Below are positions 56,434 to 64,000 of a stretch of DNA of 64,000 nt, one piece after another. The notes beneath the pieces were generated by a model that searched no databases, was not told where the DNA came from, and saw only the letters and a program-made list of their open reading frames with translations. Made by a program: the position numbers and the translations under genes. This stretch comes from Polynucleobacter asymbioticus. Its GTDB lineage: Bacteria > Pseudomonadota > Gammaproteobacteria > Burkholderiales > Burkholderiaceae. The first letter of the stretch is position 1. The number at the start of each line of letters is the position of its first letter. Location of the stretch: positions 998,821-1,062,820 of the forward strand of contig NZ_CP061297.1 in assembly GCF_018687575.1 (NCBI RefSeq). Direction: 5' to 3'.

Positions 56434-56520
56434 GCCCAGGTGGCGAAATTGGTAGACGCACCAGCTTCAGGTGCTGGCGATCGTAAGGTTGTGGGGGTTC
56501 GAGTCCCTTCCTGGGCACCA
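56434..56520 (+). tRNA. tRNA-Leu (anticodon CAG)
   Basis: An 87-nt tRNA with acceptor stem GCCCAGG/CCTGGGC, a D arm, anticodon loop TTCAGGT (anticodon CAG at 56468-56470), a long class II variable arm, a T arm with GGTTCGAGTCC, and an encoded CCA end. It decodes CUG. The flanking genes are on the opposite strand; no att-like duplication or integrase is seen next to it. Confidence 0.97.
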
Positions 56521-56574
56521 AATACACCTACAAAGACCTATATGGGGACTAAACAGCCCTTTTTCAATAGGCAA

Positions 56575-57072
56575 TCAAATTCCCATGGTTCGATGCAAGA
56601 TCTTGGGCTTCATTTCATCCCAAAGACTTTCAAACTCCTCAGCCTTGTCCTCCGATAGCTTAATGGGCTCAAAGAGGCCGCTAAAGAAGATGGATTTTTT
56701 AGGGGCCAAGGTCTTTTCAAAATCGCTGAGCCCAACCGGCTTATCGTCAATATCCCTCGTCAACTGAGCTGAACAAACGATCGCCTCAATGTCATCTTGA
56801 TCAATTACGGCGAACTCAATGAGCTGCTGACTTTTGTCCAAGATAACTAAGGTTCCCCTTGCATAACAAACTGCCTCATGCTCTTGCACGATATAAGCCA
56901 GAAATTGATCTTCCTCATCTTTATCCATGCGCAGATCATCAATAAAAAAGAGGTATTGATCACCTGCACCATTCACCAAGGTGAAGACCTTCGGAATCAC
57001 GCCATGTCCTAAGGCAAGATTACGGTAATAGGAGGAAAGTTCAACAGCGAGGTTTTCGGCAAATAGATGCAT
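56575..57072 (-). CDS. Hypothetical protein, 165 residues
   Basis: I do not recognise this protein. The ATG at 57072 is preferred to a TTG at 57123 that would overlap the preceding gene. It is soluble and acidic (MDKDEEDQF, DQDDIEAI), with alternating hydrophobic strands that suggest an alpha/beta fold, and no signal peptide or obvious catalytic motif. It follows the DUF4239-like membrane protein gene after 22 bases and is likely co-transcribed with it, suggesting a membrane protein with a cytoplasmic partner. Confidence 0.75.
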   Translation of the reverse strand: MHLFAENLAVELSSYYRNLALGHGVIPKVFTLVNGAGDQYLFFIDDLRMDKDEEDQFLAYIVQEHEAVCYARGTLVILDKSQQLIEFAVIDQDDIEAIVCSAQLTRDIDDKPVGLSDFEKTLAPKKSIFFSGLFEPIKLSEDKAEEFESLWDEMKPKILHRTMGI

Positions 57073-57094
57073 AAGAATTAAAAAAGTTAAGCGA

Positions 57095-57880
57095 TTATTC
57101 GGTGCGAGTTTTAATGGACTCAATAATTTTACGGAAAGGGTCGGCTTTAACAGAGCTTTGCCCCTTAAAAGGCTGGTCCGTAATGACCAAGAGTGAAATT
57201 AGCGCGCCTAAGGTCACTGGCAGAATTTTTAAGCCCATGAAAAAAGAATCCGATGGCAGGAACAAGGTGTTGATACCAAGTAAGGCCACCATGCAAATAA
57301 TGATGACGACCCAAAATAAATTCGGCAAGCGCACGGAAGAGCGCTCGATTCTTGACTCCCTGCTTTCGGCAACCTCCTCAGCTTTTTTAAGGATATCGGT
57401 ATACATGGCAGTCTGTCTATTGGTATGGGGCTCAAGAGACAGGAGTTGACGCGAAATACCTCGCCAGAGCATATGGGTTACTTTGCTGCCCTGACCTACT
57501 TTTAACAAATCCCACTCGTCATTCACAATCGAGTTCATGTATTGGAATAACTCCTTACGCACAGGAATAATTGCGGGATCTCCGTAACGAACTAGTAAAC
57601 GATCCAAATTATTGATTTGACCAGCCTCTCTGGACACTAAAGATTGCACTTCACGAAAATTGGTTTGAGCTTGATTTAATAAAAAACCAATTAACAGGCC
57701 GCTTAAAGTAATGATCGAACCAAAAAGGCTCAAGCCCAATCGAGTACTGTCTTGAGTAGGGGCAAACATGGGAATAGCTTGCAAAACCCTCGGCATGACA
57801 TCCAGCAAAACTACAAAGAATAAGACCAAAATAATTAATATCTGAGTATTACTACGCTTATAAATCCAATTGAAAAACAT
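57095..57880 (-). CDS. DUF4239-like membrane protein
   Basis: Membrane protein of 261 residues from the ATG at 57880. Predicted spans are at about 12-32, 47-67, 187-207 and 212-232, with a central soluble region of about 110 residues carrying a charged helical stretch (AEEVAESRESRIERS). The overall layout, two N-terminal spans, a helical loop and two C-terminal spans, resembles DUF4239 proteins, which are of unknown function. It lies 20 bases after the dienelactone hydrolase gene. Confidence 0.75.
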   Translation of the reverse strand: MFFNWIYKRSNTQILIILVLFFVVLLDVMPRVLQAIPMFAPTQDSTRLGLSLFGSIITLSGLLIGFLLNQAQTNFREVQSLVSREAGQINNLDRLLVRYGDPAIIPVRKELFQYMNSIVNDEWDLLKVGQGSKVTHMLWRGISRQLLSLEPHTNRQTAMYTDILKKAEEVAESRESRIERSSVRLPNLFWVVIIICMVALLGINTLFLPSDSFFMGLKILPVTLGALISLLVITDQPFKGQSSVKADPFRKIIESIKTRTE

Positions 57881-57900
57881 GTGAACCTTTAAATGGCTTA

Positions 57901-58590
57901 TTAAGAAGCTAAAGTATTTTTTAAGAAAGTCATGGTGCGGTCCCAAGCTAAATCAGCAGCGGCAGAGTTGTATTGCAATGGAGGAAGACCTCTAGCATCT
58001 GACTTTGGATTTGCAAATGCATGCTTGGCTTCGTAGCGCTGAAAGTCGTACGTGACACCACTTGCTTTGAGCTTTTCTTCAAGTTGATCAACACCAGCAA
58101 TCGAGAAGAAGTCATCGTGAAGAGCCCAGTGCGCTAGCATCGGCTTCTTCATGGCAGACGCATCAACGTATTCCAATGGAGGGTAACCATACCAAACCAC
58201 CGTTCCATCGCACTCTGGAACAAGACCAGCAGACAATACTGTGAGTGCGCCTCCCATACAAAAACCGGTAACACCAACCTTGCTACTACCCGTTGCCTTC
58301 AGATATTGAACAGCACCTCGAATATCCTGACTAGCGGCATCCCCAAAATTGAGGTCATTCATGAGATGCTCAGCCTCATTCGCCTCTATGGCTAGCTTGC
58401 CACGATAGAGGTCAGGTACTAAGGCCCGATAGCCTGCTTTTGCTAAACGATTGGCGACATTTTTAATCTCATCATCCAAACCCCACCACTCCTGAATCAC
58501 CACTACACCAGGAGCATTTTTTACATCTACTGGCTCCGCCAAATATGCGCTACTGGATTTACCGTCTGGCCTTTGAAATGTGATCATCAC
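57901..58590 (-). CDS. Dienelactone hydrolase family protein
   Basis: Alpha/beta hydrolase of 229 residues. The nucleophile is C111 in GVTGFCMGG, the early conserved segment VVIQEWWGL carries the glutamate typical of the family, and the His of the triad is in YEAKHAF. True dienelactone hydrolases act on chlorocatechol intermediates, but no such pathway is near, so the natural substrate is unknown. Two ATGs occur at the start, one codon apart. It is downstream of an MFS gene (23 bases). Confidence 0.9.
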   Translation of the reverse strand: MMITFQRPDGKSSSAYLAEPVDVKNAPGVVVIQEWWGLDDEIKNVANRLAKAGYRALVPDLYRGKLAIEANEAEHLMNDLNFGDAASQDIRGAVQYLKATGSSKVGVTGFCMGGALTVLSAGLVPECDGTVVWYGYPPLEYVDASAMKKPMLAHWALHDDFFSIAGVDQLEEKLKASGVTYDFQRYEAKHAFANPKSDARGLPPLQYNSAAADLAWDRTMTFLKNTLAS

Positions 58591-58613
58591 AATCCTTCTC
58601 TAAAAAATTAGGT

Positions 58614-59828
58614 TTACTTCGCTTGTTTATCAGTATGAATATAGCCCACCAACCAGAAGGTAAGCAAGCCACACAGAGCTGCTCCATAGCCAACCAGGTT
58701 GTAGTGCTCCATCTTCCCATCAGCAGTAATAGTGACCACTGCACCAGCAATCACTGAGGCCAGTCCGGATGCCAGCATTTGAACGGAACCCATCAAACTC
58801 ATGAAGGTACCTCGAATCTTGGAATCCACTACTTGACTCACAATGGCCATTGCCGGAATCATGCGTCCCGAAACCAAAATAAAGAAGGCGGTGGAATTAA
58901 TCAGCACCACCCAAAGTGGAACTGGCATCAAATTAGTTGTTACCAGGATGGGGATAAGACTAATGACTGCAAGCACTCTGAAAATCTGAACCTTACCGTA
59001 CCGATCGGCCATATGACCAATCAGTCGTGAGCTCATCAGCGTCGCAATCCCACCGCATAAATAGACAAGAGAAATATAAGAGTTATCAATACCTACATTC
59101 GAGGTGAGGTAGAGAGCGATATAGGGAATTACAGAAAATCCTGTCAACATCATGAGCGCCATAAAGATAAATGCACGTAAGTGTTGATGGGAAAAGAAGA
59201 TGTTCCAAATTTGACTAAGGCGACTGCCCTCGTGAGTATGACCAAGATGTCCGGAAATTTTAGGAATATTGCGATATCCCAAATACAAAATGAGGCTTGA
59301 TATCAAAGCAATAAAGATAAATGGCGCACGCCAACCCAAAGAAGGAATGTTATTTGCCAATAACAAACTCAAAGGGACTCCTGCAACGGTTGACACTGAA
59401 AAAGCAGACATCACCGTCCCTAAGGCCTTACCTCTTCTCTCAAATGGGATAGAGTCTGCAACGATGGTTTGAACTAGTGAGCCTAAGATACCCCCAAACG
59501 CTCCTGCAAACGCACGGGCAATAAACAGGGAATGGTAATCCGGCGCCAAACCACAAATCAAAGTAGCAACAATAAAGCAGGCATACAAACTCAGCAGCAG
59601 AGCCCGCCTCTCAAATCGATCTATGAAGTATGTAGCGAAGACTCCGGCAATGGCGGCAGCAAATGTGTACGAAGAGAGTAATAGGCCGAACTCATGGGTA
59701 TTGATATTGAGCTCTCGAATAAATTCCGGACCCAAAGGCATCATGATCATGAAGTCCAGAATATGGGTGAATTGAATTCCGGCCAAAGAGAATAAGAAAA
59801 AGCGTTCTTTCTGCTTTCCTCCTGGCAT
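58614..59828 (-). CDS. MFS transporter
   Basis: Major facilitator protein of 404 residues with twelve predicted spans. The ATG at 59828 is chosen over a TTG five codons upstream (59843). The loop-2 motif region reads YFIDRFERRALLL, and the spans AFAGAFGGILGSL and AGVPLSLLLAN are typical of DHA1-type drug or sugar efflux proteins. The substrate cannot be told. It is divergent from the channel-like gene at 59898, with only 69 bases between. Confidence 0.88.
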   Translation of the reverse strand: MPGGKQKERFFLFSLAGIQFTHILDFMIMMPLGPEFIRELNINTHEFGLLLSSYTFAAAIAGVFATYFIDRFERRALLLSLYACFIVATLICGLAPDYHSLFIARAFAGAFGGILGSLVQTIVADSIPFERRGKALGTVMSAFSVSTVAGVPLSLLLANNIPSLGWRAPFIFIALISSLILYLGYRNIPKISGHLGHTHEGSRLSQIWNIFFSHQHLRAFIFMALMMLTGFSVIPYIALYLTSNVGIDNSYISLVYLCGGIATLMSSRLIGHMADRYGKVQIFRVLAVISLIPILVTTNLMPVPLWVVLINSTAFFILVSGRMIPAMAIVSQVVDSKIRGTFMSLMGSVQMLASGLASVIAGAVVTITADGKMEHYNLVGYGAALCGLLTFWLVGYIHTDKQAK

Positions 59829-59897
59829 GTGAAGCTCGGTCAAGGGTTTCTTTACATGAAATTAGAGATGTGACATTATCAACCCGCCAAGGTATCA

Positions 59898-60419
59898 ATG
59901 CCTGAGCCCCTTTTTAAGGCCCTCATGAATAATATTATCGATGCTTTCTCTGGATTTCCTTTTTTGCTACTGGCGCGAGACGCAGCCTGGGGGGTCGGCT
60001 TTCTCATTTGCCTATTGATGTTTCACGGCAGCGCCATTAACCATGTCTACATGCGCTTTGAACGCCTTACTCGTAAAAATCTTGCGGATCATCAATACAA
60101 CCGTGTTTTCTTTCATTTTTACGCCACCTTCATGTTTCTGGCCCTGTTCCACGTAATTGAAATTCTCTTTTGGTCATTTTTCATCATTGGACTTGGCATC
60201 ATGAAAGATCCCATTAATGCAATTCTCTTTGCGGGTAGTTGCTACACAACCGTAGGTTTTGAATCAGACACCCTTCTGGATGGCTGGAAAACCTTTGCAT
60301 TTTTCATTTCCTTGAGCGGTCTTTTTTCGCTGGCATGGACCACTTCCATCATGATTGGCATGACTACTGCCTATAAAAATGCATGGGACCAAAAATACCG
60401 ACACACCAGCACCTATTAG
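59898..60419 (+). CDS. Small ion-channel-like membrane protein with altered selectivity filter
   Basis: Membrane protein of 173 residues with three spans: about 22-43, 72-100 and 130-155. Before the last span is a pore-helix-like stretch (INAILFAGSC) and TTVGF at residues 117-121, followed by ESD. This resembles the TVGYGD filter of two-TM potassium channels, and the last span (SLSGLFSLAWTTSIM) resembles the inner helix of bacterial members. The GYG core is GFE here, so potassium selectivity is doubtful. I take it to be a divergent member of the ion-channel superfamily; the evidence is pattern-based. Confidence 0.72.
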   Translation: MPEPLFKALMNNIIDAFSGFPFLLLARDAAWGVGFLICLLMFHGSAINHVYMRFERLTRKNLADHQYNRVFFHFYATFMFLALFHVIEILFWSFFIIGLGIMKDPINAILFAGSCYTTVGFESDTLLDGWKTFAFFISLSGLFSLAWTTSIMIGMTTAYKNAWDQKYRHTSTY

Positions 60420-60491
60420 TTAAAACTATTTAATTAATGCCGTTTGCAGTAACTAGGTGTATCATTAGGGTTAACCCTTAAGGAGCTCACC
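60420..60491 (+). promoter_or_regulatory. Upstream region of the 51-residue gene with a 12-bp palindrome
   Basis: AGGGTTAACCCT at 60467-60478 is a perfect palindrome that ends one base before the TAAGGAG ribosome site. It could be an operator or a short structure that hides the ribosome site. No convincing -35/-10 pair was found. Confidence 0.45.
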
Positions 60492-60647
60492 ATGGCACAT
60501 TCAAACTCAGTACAGTTTCATCAGGCACCAGCGTTAAGCTTTAAGCCTTTATTTGCAATTAAAGACTTCTTTGTACTATTGGCTACTGCTTTTAGCGAAG
60601 CTAAAGCAATGGAACTAAAATCTCGTAAAACTAGCGGAAATTGGTAA
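60492..60647 (+). CDS. Unrecognised small protein, 51 residues
   Basis: A frame of 51 codons starting at ATG with an excellent AAGGAG ribosome site (60480-60485) and ending at TAA. The protein begins MAHSNSVQFHQAPAL, then has a hydrophobic helical segment (FAIKDFFVLLATAF, residues 21-34) and a basic tail (KSRKTSGNW). It lies between a promoter-size gap with a palindrome and a strong terminator, so it has the layout of a complete single-gene transcript. The helix may be amphipathic and bind a membrane or partner. I know no family for it. Confidence 0.7.
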   Translation: MAHSNSVQFHQAPALSFKPLFAIKDFFVLLATAFSEAKAMELKSRKTSGNW

Positions 60648-60701
60648 TTTATTACTGATTTAGCCCTGTTTTAGGCCATTTTTGGTCGTTTTATAAGAAA
60701 T

Positions 60702-60729
60702 AAGCCTCTGATTTTTTCAGGGGCTTTTT
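60702..60729. terminator. Bidirectional terminator after the 51-residue gene
   Basis: AAGCCTCTGA pairs with TCAGGGGCTT (one G-U) around a five-T loop, followed by T5. It also ends the converging gene at 60746. Confidence 0.88.
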
Positions 60730-60745
60730 CTTTTGGATGTCATCC

Positions 60746-61249
60746 CTAGCGCTTCACGTAATAGCCGTAGACACAGCGTGAACCACCCCGAGAGGGATTA
60801 TGCGTATCTTGAATGATTCCATCAAGTACTGCCGTTAAGTGCTTGGAAACCTTCACAATTAGCCTGCCTGAGGGCAGTTCATTGGCAAGCATGTGGACTT
60901 GGCAGCCAGCCCCAACCTTCATCGTCGGCACCCAATCAAAACCGCAACCAAGAATGTAATCATGGAAGACATTTCGGTGGTTGCCGTTACGCGGTGAAGC
61001 GCCCTTCGCGCTCAGCCTTCTAGCCAACTTATCCTTACGTTGATCCGCATAGGCTGCGTTCGCAGCACGAAGATCTTCATAGACCTGCATATAGGGCAAC
61101 TCCGCCGCAATGGCAATGGCTCGAACCACACAGTCGCCAGCCCCACCCTTAAAACCAGCAAGCTCTCTACCTCCATCATTGAATTGAAAGCCCAAAGCTT
61201 GTCCGCGGGCAGTAGCAATTCTGGCGAAGGGATTTAAAAAGCCAAACAT
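60746..61249 (-). CDS. Hypothetical protein with papain-like cysteine-protease pattern
   Basis: I do not recognise the family. The 167-residue protein has C40 in GAGDCVVRAIAIA at the start of a helix, and later H137 in SKHLTAVLDG, followed by D148 in QDTH. A Cys opening a helix, a His starting a strand, and a polar residue in the next strand is the order seen in papain-fold proteases and transferases. The basic middle (RKDKLARRLSAKGASPRNGN) is probably a loop. It has no signal peptide. It could be a processing enzyme, or an inactive relative. Confidence 0.7.
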   Translation of the reverse strand: MFGFLNPFARIATARGQALGFQFNDGGRELAGFKGGAGDCVVRAIAIAAELPYMQVYEDLRAANAAYADQRKDKLARRLSAKGASPRNGNHRNVFHDYILGCGFDWVPTMKVGAGCQVHMLANELPSGRLIVKVSKHLTAVLDGIIQDTHNPSRGGSRCVYGYYVKR

Positions 61250-61287
61250 GAGGTGATTGGGAGACTAAGAAGGTTTATTGAAAAGAA

Positions 61288-61317
61288 AAATGGACTTGTC
61301 TTTCGACAAATCCATTT
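61288..61317 (-). terminator. Terminator of glcB
   Basis: A 12-pair stem with one mismatch: AAATGGA plus TTGTC (61288-61300) pairs with GACAA plus TCCATTT (61305-61317). Read on the minus strand it has a GAAA tetraloop and is followed by a T-rich tract. Confidence 0.75.
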
Positions 61318-61343
61318 CATCTTAAGACCAAAGAGTCGAAGAA

Positions 61344-63557
61344 TTAAGCGTGAGCCTTCTTCACTTCTAAGCGCCAAGCATGCAGCAAAGGCTCGGTATA
61401 ACCATTTGGCTGCTCTAGACCTTTGAAAATCAGATCGCTAGCTGCTTTATAAGCATAAGAGTCTTTGAAATTCGGCATCATTGGCTTGTACAAAGCATCG
61501 CCCGCGTTTTGGCCATCAACCACCTTAGCCATGCGCTGTAAAGTCTCGTTGACTTGAGCTTCTGTCACGATACCGTGTAGCAACCAGTTCGCGATGTGCT
61601 GACTGGAAATACGCAAAGTTGCACGATCTTCCATCAAGCCAACGTTATGAATATCGGGCACCTTAGAACAACCAACGCCTTGATCAATCCAACGAACCAC
61701 ATAACCCAAGATACCTTGGCAGTTGTTATCGAGTTCTTGCTGAATTTCTTCCTTAGACCAGTTGGCTGTTTCGACAACTGGGATAGTCAGCAAATCATTA
61801 ATCAAAGCTTCAGCTTCAGCAGCAGTATCTAACTGCTCCATTTCTTTTTGCAACTGAGCTACGTTAACCTGATGGTAGTGCAAAGCATGCAATGTTGCCG
61901 CTGTTGGTGATGGAACCCAAGCTGTATTTGCGCCTGCCTTTGGATGAACAATCTTTTGCTCAACCATGGCCTTCATCAAATCTGGCATTGCCCACATTCC
62001 TTTACCGATTTGAGCGCGGCCACGTAAGCCACAATCCAAGCCCGCTAGAACATTACGACGCTCATAAGCTGATAACCACTTGCTGGTCTTCATATCGCCT
62101 TTGCGCATCATTGGACCTGCATGCATAGCGGTATGCATTTCATCACCGGTACGATCGAGGAAGCCAGTATTGATAAAGGCAACGCGAGCACCAGCCGCAG
62201 CAATCGCCGCTTTGATGTTAGCGCTCATACGACGCTCTTCATCCATGATGCCTAACTTGACTGTATCCGCAGGCAAGCCGAGTAATTTTTCAACACGGCC
62301 AAAGAGCTCGCCAGCAAAGGCAACTTCTTCAGGGCTATGCATTTTTGGCTTCACAATATATACAGAGCCTTTACGAGTATTACCAATTGCCTGTGTTGCA
62401 GGACGATTGATGTCATACAAGGCGATCAATACAGTCACCACTGCATCTAAGATGCCTTCGTAAATCTCTTTACCTTCACCAGTAATGATTGCTGGGTTAG
62501 TCATCAAATGACCAACGTTGCGAAGGAACAGTAAAGAGCGGCCATGCAAAGTCACTACGCCATCTTTGGCGTCAACTGCGCCAATACCAGCAGTGTATTT
62601 ACGATCTGGATTTAATGTACGAGTAAATGTCTTGCCACCTTTGCTGACTTCCTCAACCAATGTACCCTTGAGAATGCCTAACCAGTTGTCATAAGCCACG
62701 ACCTTGTCATCGCCATCTACTGCAGCAATCGAATCTTCCAAATCCAAAATAGTAGAAAGCGCAGCTTCAAGCACAACATCATTGACACCAGCAGCATCAG
62801 TAGCGCCAATGGTTTTGCTCTTATCGATTTCAATATCAATATGTACGCCGTTATTGCGCAGGAGCACTGAAGAAGGTGCAGAAGCATTTCCTTGGTAGCC
62901 CACAAATTGCTTCTCATCAGCAAGGCCAGTTTTGCTGCCATCTTTAAGGCTAACAACCAGCTTATTACCATCCACTGTGTAAGCGGTCGCATCTGCATGC
63001 GAACCCTTGGCCAGCGGCGCAGATTGATCTAAAAATTGACGTGCATAGGCAACTACCTTGGCACCACGAATCGGGTTATATCCACCGGCTTTAGTAGCAC
63101 CATCTTCTTCCGAGATCACATCGGTGCCATAGAGGGCATCATATAAAGAACCCCAACGGGCATTAGCTGCATTTAAGGCATAACGCGCATTGAGAACTGG
63201 CACCACCAACTGAGGACCGGCTTGGAGAGCTAACTCATCATCAACATTCTTGGTGGTCCCAAGTACTTTGCCTGGAACTTCATCTAAGTAACCAATTTCT
63301 TTAAGATGCTTGCGATAGGCAGGCATATCTTTAATTGGACCAGGATTAGCCTGATGCCATTTATCCAAATCCACCTGCAAACGATCACGCTTAGCAAGTA
63401 ATGCTTCATTTTTTGGGCTCAGGTCTTTGACGATTTCGTCAAAACCCTTCCAAAAATCAGCGCTTTTAATGCCTGTTCCAGGCAAGACTTTATCTTCAAT
63501 GAAACGATAAAGCGGTGTAGCCACTTGCAGGCTATTACATTGTGTACGTGCAGTCAT
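61344..63557 (-). CDS. glcB: Malate synthase G
   Basis: Enzyme of 737 residues condensing glyoxylate with acetyl-CoA to malate; single-chain form G (E. coli 723). Typical segments are [14 protein letters not shown], the active-site stretch [12 protein letters not shown] (catalytic Arg region follows in RTLNPDRKY), [15 protein letters not shown] and [21 protein letters not shown] ribosome site precedes the ATG. It is downstream of purA on the same strand but separated by 58 AT-rich bases, and ends at its own terminator, so it may have its own promoter. Confidence 0.96.
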   Translation of the reverse strand: MTARTQCNSLQVATPLYRFIEDKVLPGTGIKSADFWKGFDEIVKDLSPKNEALLAKRDRLQVDLDKWHQANPGPIKDMPAYRKHLKEIGYLDEVPGKVLGTTKNVDDELALQAGPQLVVPVLNARYALNAANARWGSLYDALYGTDVISEEDGATKAGGYNPIRGAKVVAYARQFLDQSAPLAKGSHADATAYTVDGNKLVVSLKDGSKTGLADEKQFVGYQGNASAPSSVLLRNNGVHIDIEIDKSKTIGATDAAGVNDVVLEAALSTILDLEDSIAAVDGDDKVVAYDNWLGILKGTLVEEVSKGGKTFTRTLNPDRKYTAGIGAVDAKDGVVTLHGRSLLFLRNVGHLMTNPAIITGEGKEIYEGILDAVVTVLIALYDINRPATQAIGNTRKGSVYIVKPKMHSPEEVAFAGELFGRVEKLLGLPADTVKLGIMDEERRMSANIKAAIAAAGARVAFINTGFLDRTGDEMHTAMHAGPMMRKGDMKTSKWLSAYERRNVLAGLDCGLRGRAQIGKGMWAMPDLMKAMVEQKIVHPKAGANTAWVPSPTAATLHALHYHQVNVAQLQKEMEQLDTAAEAEALINDLLTIPVVETANWSKEEIQQELDNNCQGILGYVVRWIDQGVGCSKVPDIHNVGLMEDRATLRISSQHIANWLLHGIVTEAQVNETLQRMAKVVDGQNAGDALYKPMMPNFKDSYAYKAASDLIFKGLEQPNGYTEPLLHAWRLEVKKAHA

Positions 63558-63615
63558 CTCAAAACCTCAAAACAAATATGTAAATTAAATATACAAACGT
63601 TAATTAAAAATCTGA

Positions 63616-64000
63616 TTAACCTTTGAATGGATGTTGCAGAAGAATCGTTTCATCACGTTCCGGTCCTGTTGAGACCATAGCGATCGGCTTTCCTGCAACT
63701 TCTTCGATACGACGCAGGAACTTCTGTGCCTCTATTGGGAGTTTGTCCCATTCACGAATACCAAAAGTCGTTCCCTTCCAACCTGGGAAATCCTCATAAA
63801 TTGGTTCACAGCGCGCTACGGCTTCAGCGCCGCGCGGCAATACATCGAGTTTTTGACCATCTAAGTGATAGCCAACGCAAAGACGAATCGTCTCGAAGCC
63901 ATCCAAGACATCTAACTTAGTAATGCAAAGACCAGACAAGCCATTAATCTGAATCGAGCGCTTCAAGGCAGCAGCATCCAGCCAACCTGTACGGCGTGGA
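63616..64000 (-). CDS. purA: Adenylosuccinate synthetase, 3' part (runs off the window)
   Basis: C-terminal 127 or so residues of the enzyme that joins IMP and aspartate in AMP synthesis. Reading continues to the window edge without a start: the internal [20 protein letters not shown] is the conserved GRPRRxGWxD region, and KLDVLDGFE, the substrate-binding [10 protein letters not shown] and the usual C-terminus follow. The gene begins outside the window. No disruption is seen in the visible part. Confidence 0.95.
   Translation of the reverse strand, partial: PRRTGWLDAAALKRSIQINGLSGLCITKLDVLDGFETIRLCVGYHLDGQKLDVLPRGAEAVARCEPIYEDFPGWKGTTFGIREWDKLPIEAQKFLRRIEEVAGKPIAMVSTGPERDETILLQHPFKG

Noticed and set aside
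56434..56520. tRNA-Leu as an integration site for a genomic island
   Set aside because: No integrase, no direct repeat of the tRNA 3' end and no composition change in the flanking genes.
56541..56564. A terminator directly after the tRNA-Leu gene (GGGG, then AGCCC and T5)
   Set aside because: Only three or four pairs can form around an eight- to ten-base loop, too weak to call.
59898..61249. A defence system or prophage remnant in the stretch of small unknown genes
   Set aside because: The genes lack nuclease, toxin-antitoxin, capsid or recombinase features, and composition matches the surroundings.

Overview
The window looks like a chromosomal core region of a small-genome, free-living freshwater betaproteobacterium, most likely Polynucleobacter or a close Burkholderiaceae relative. 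The evidence is protein character: an sdhCDAB-sdhE operon next to mdh, a PDH operon whose E3 carries its own lipoyl domain, a DUF2863 protein, a PabB-PabC fusion, Bpt next to Aat, and glnA-ntrB-ntrC with sigma-54 control. Base composition is moderate to low in GC. Genes are tightly packed, with many 1-8 base overlaps. I saw no insertion sequence, prophage, CRISPR array or other mobile element.

Layout. 1-6003: TCA block. The sdhCDAB-sdhE operon (minus) and a GntR regulator face mdh (plus) across an intergenic region with a near-perfect 22-bp palindrome. 6087-8086: DUF2863 protein and YaaA (minus). 8155-19942: a long plus-strand run covering an aminotransferase, a GST, 3-hydroxyacyl-CoA dehydrogenase, RarA, a DsbA-like isomerase, a periplasmic cyclophilin, PabBC, a NUDIX hydrolase, the two N-degron aminoacyl transferases Aat and Bpt, PyrD and an IclR regulator. 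19970-22774: a penicillin-binding endopeptidase, a DMT exporter and a phasin. 22869-32110: lpdA, aceF, aceE (minus), divergent from a PAS sensor kinase and FixJ-type regulator. 32117-36017: FolD, oligopeptidase A, ExoIII.

36010-40021: the nitrogen regulon glnA-ntrB-ntrC, with a readable sigma-54 promoter and two NtrC enhancer sites upstream of glnA. 40219-44796: a five-gene minus-strand run (CinA-like protein, EI24 membrane protein, fatty acid hydroxylase, atypical polysaccharide deacetylase, beta-propeller protein). 44839-50642: HrpA, ArgA and YggX. 50660-50861: a candidate small RNA with its own promoter, hairpins and terminator. 50864-56289: RpiA, transaldolase, TrxC, RlmB, RNase R. 56434-56520: tRNA-Leu(CAG). 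56575-61249: poorly characterised genes, including a degenerate K+-channel-like protein, a 51-residue small protein and a papain-like protein. 61344-64000: malate synthase G and the 3' part of purA.

Together the genes show aerobic heterotrophy (PDH, TCA, the malate-synthase branch of the glyoxylate route), signs of polyhydroxybutyrate use (phasin, 3-hydroxybutyryl-CoA dehydrogenase), classical Ntr control of ammonia assimilation, and normal biosynthesis of folate, pyrimidine and arginine. The least explained parts are the 50.7 kb RNA, the 59.9-61.2 kb small genes, the P218 substitution in the NtrC sigma-54 contact loop, the GntR palindrome, and the deacetylase lacking a metal-ligand aspartate.
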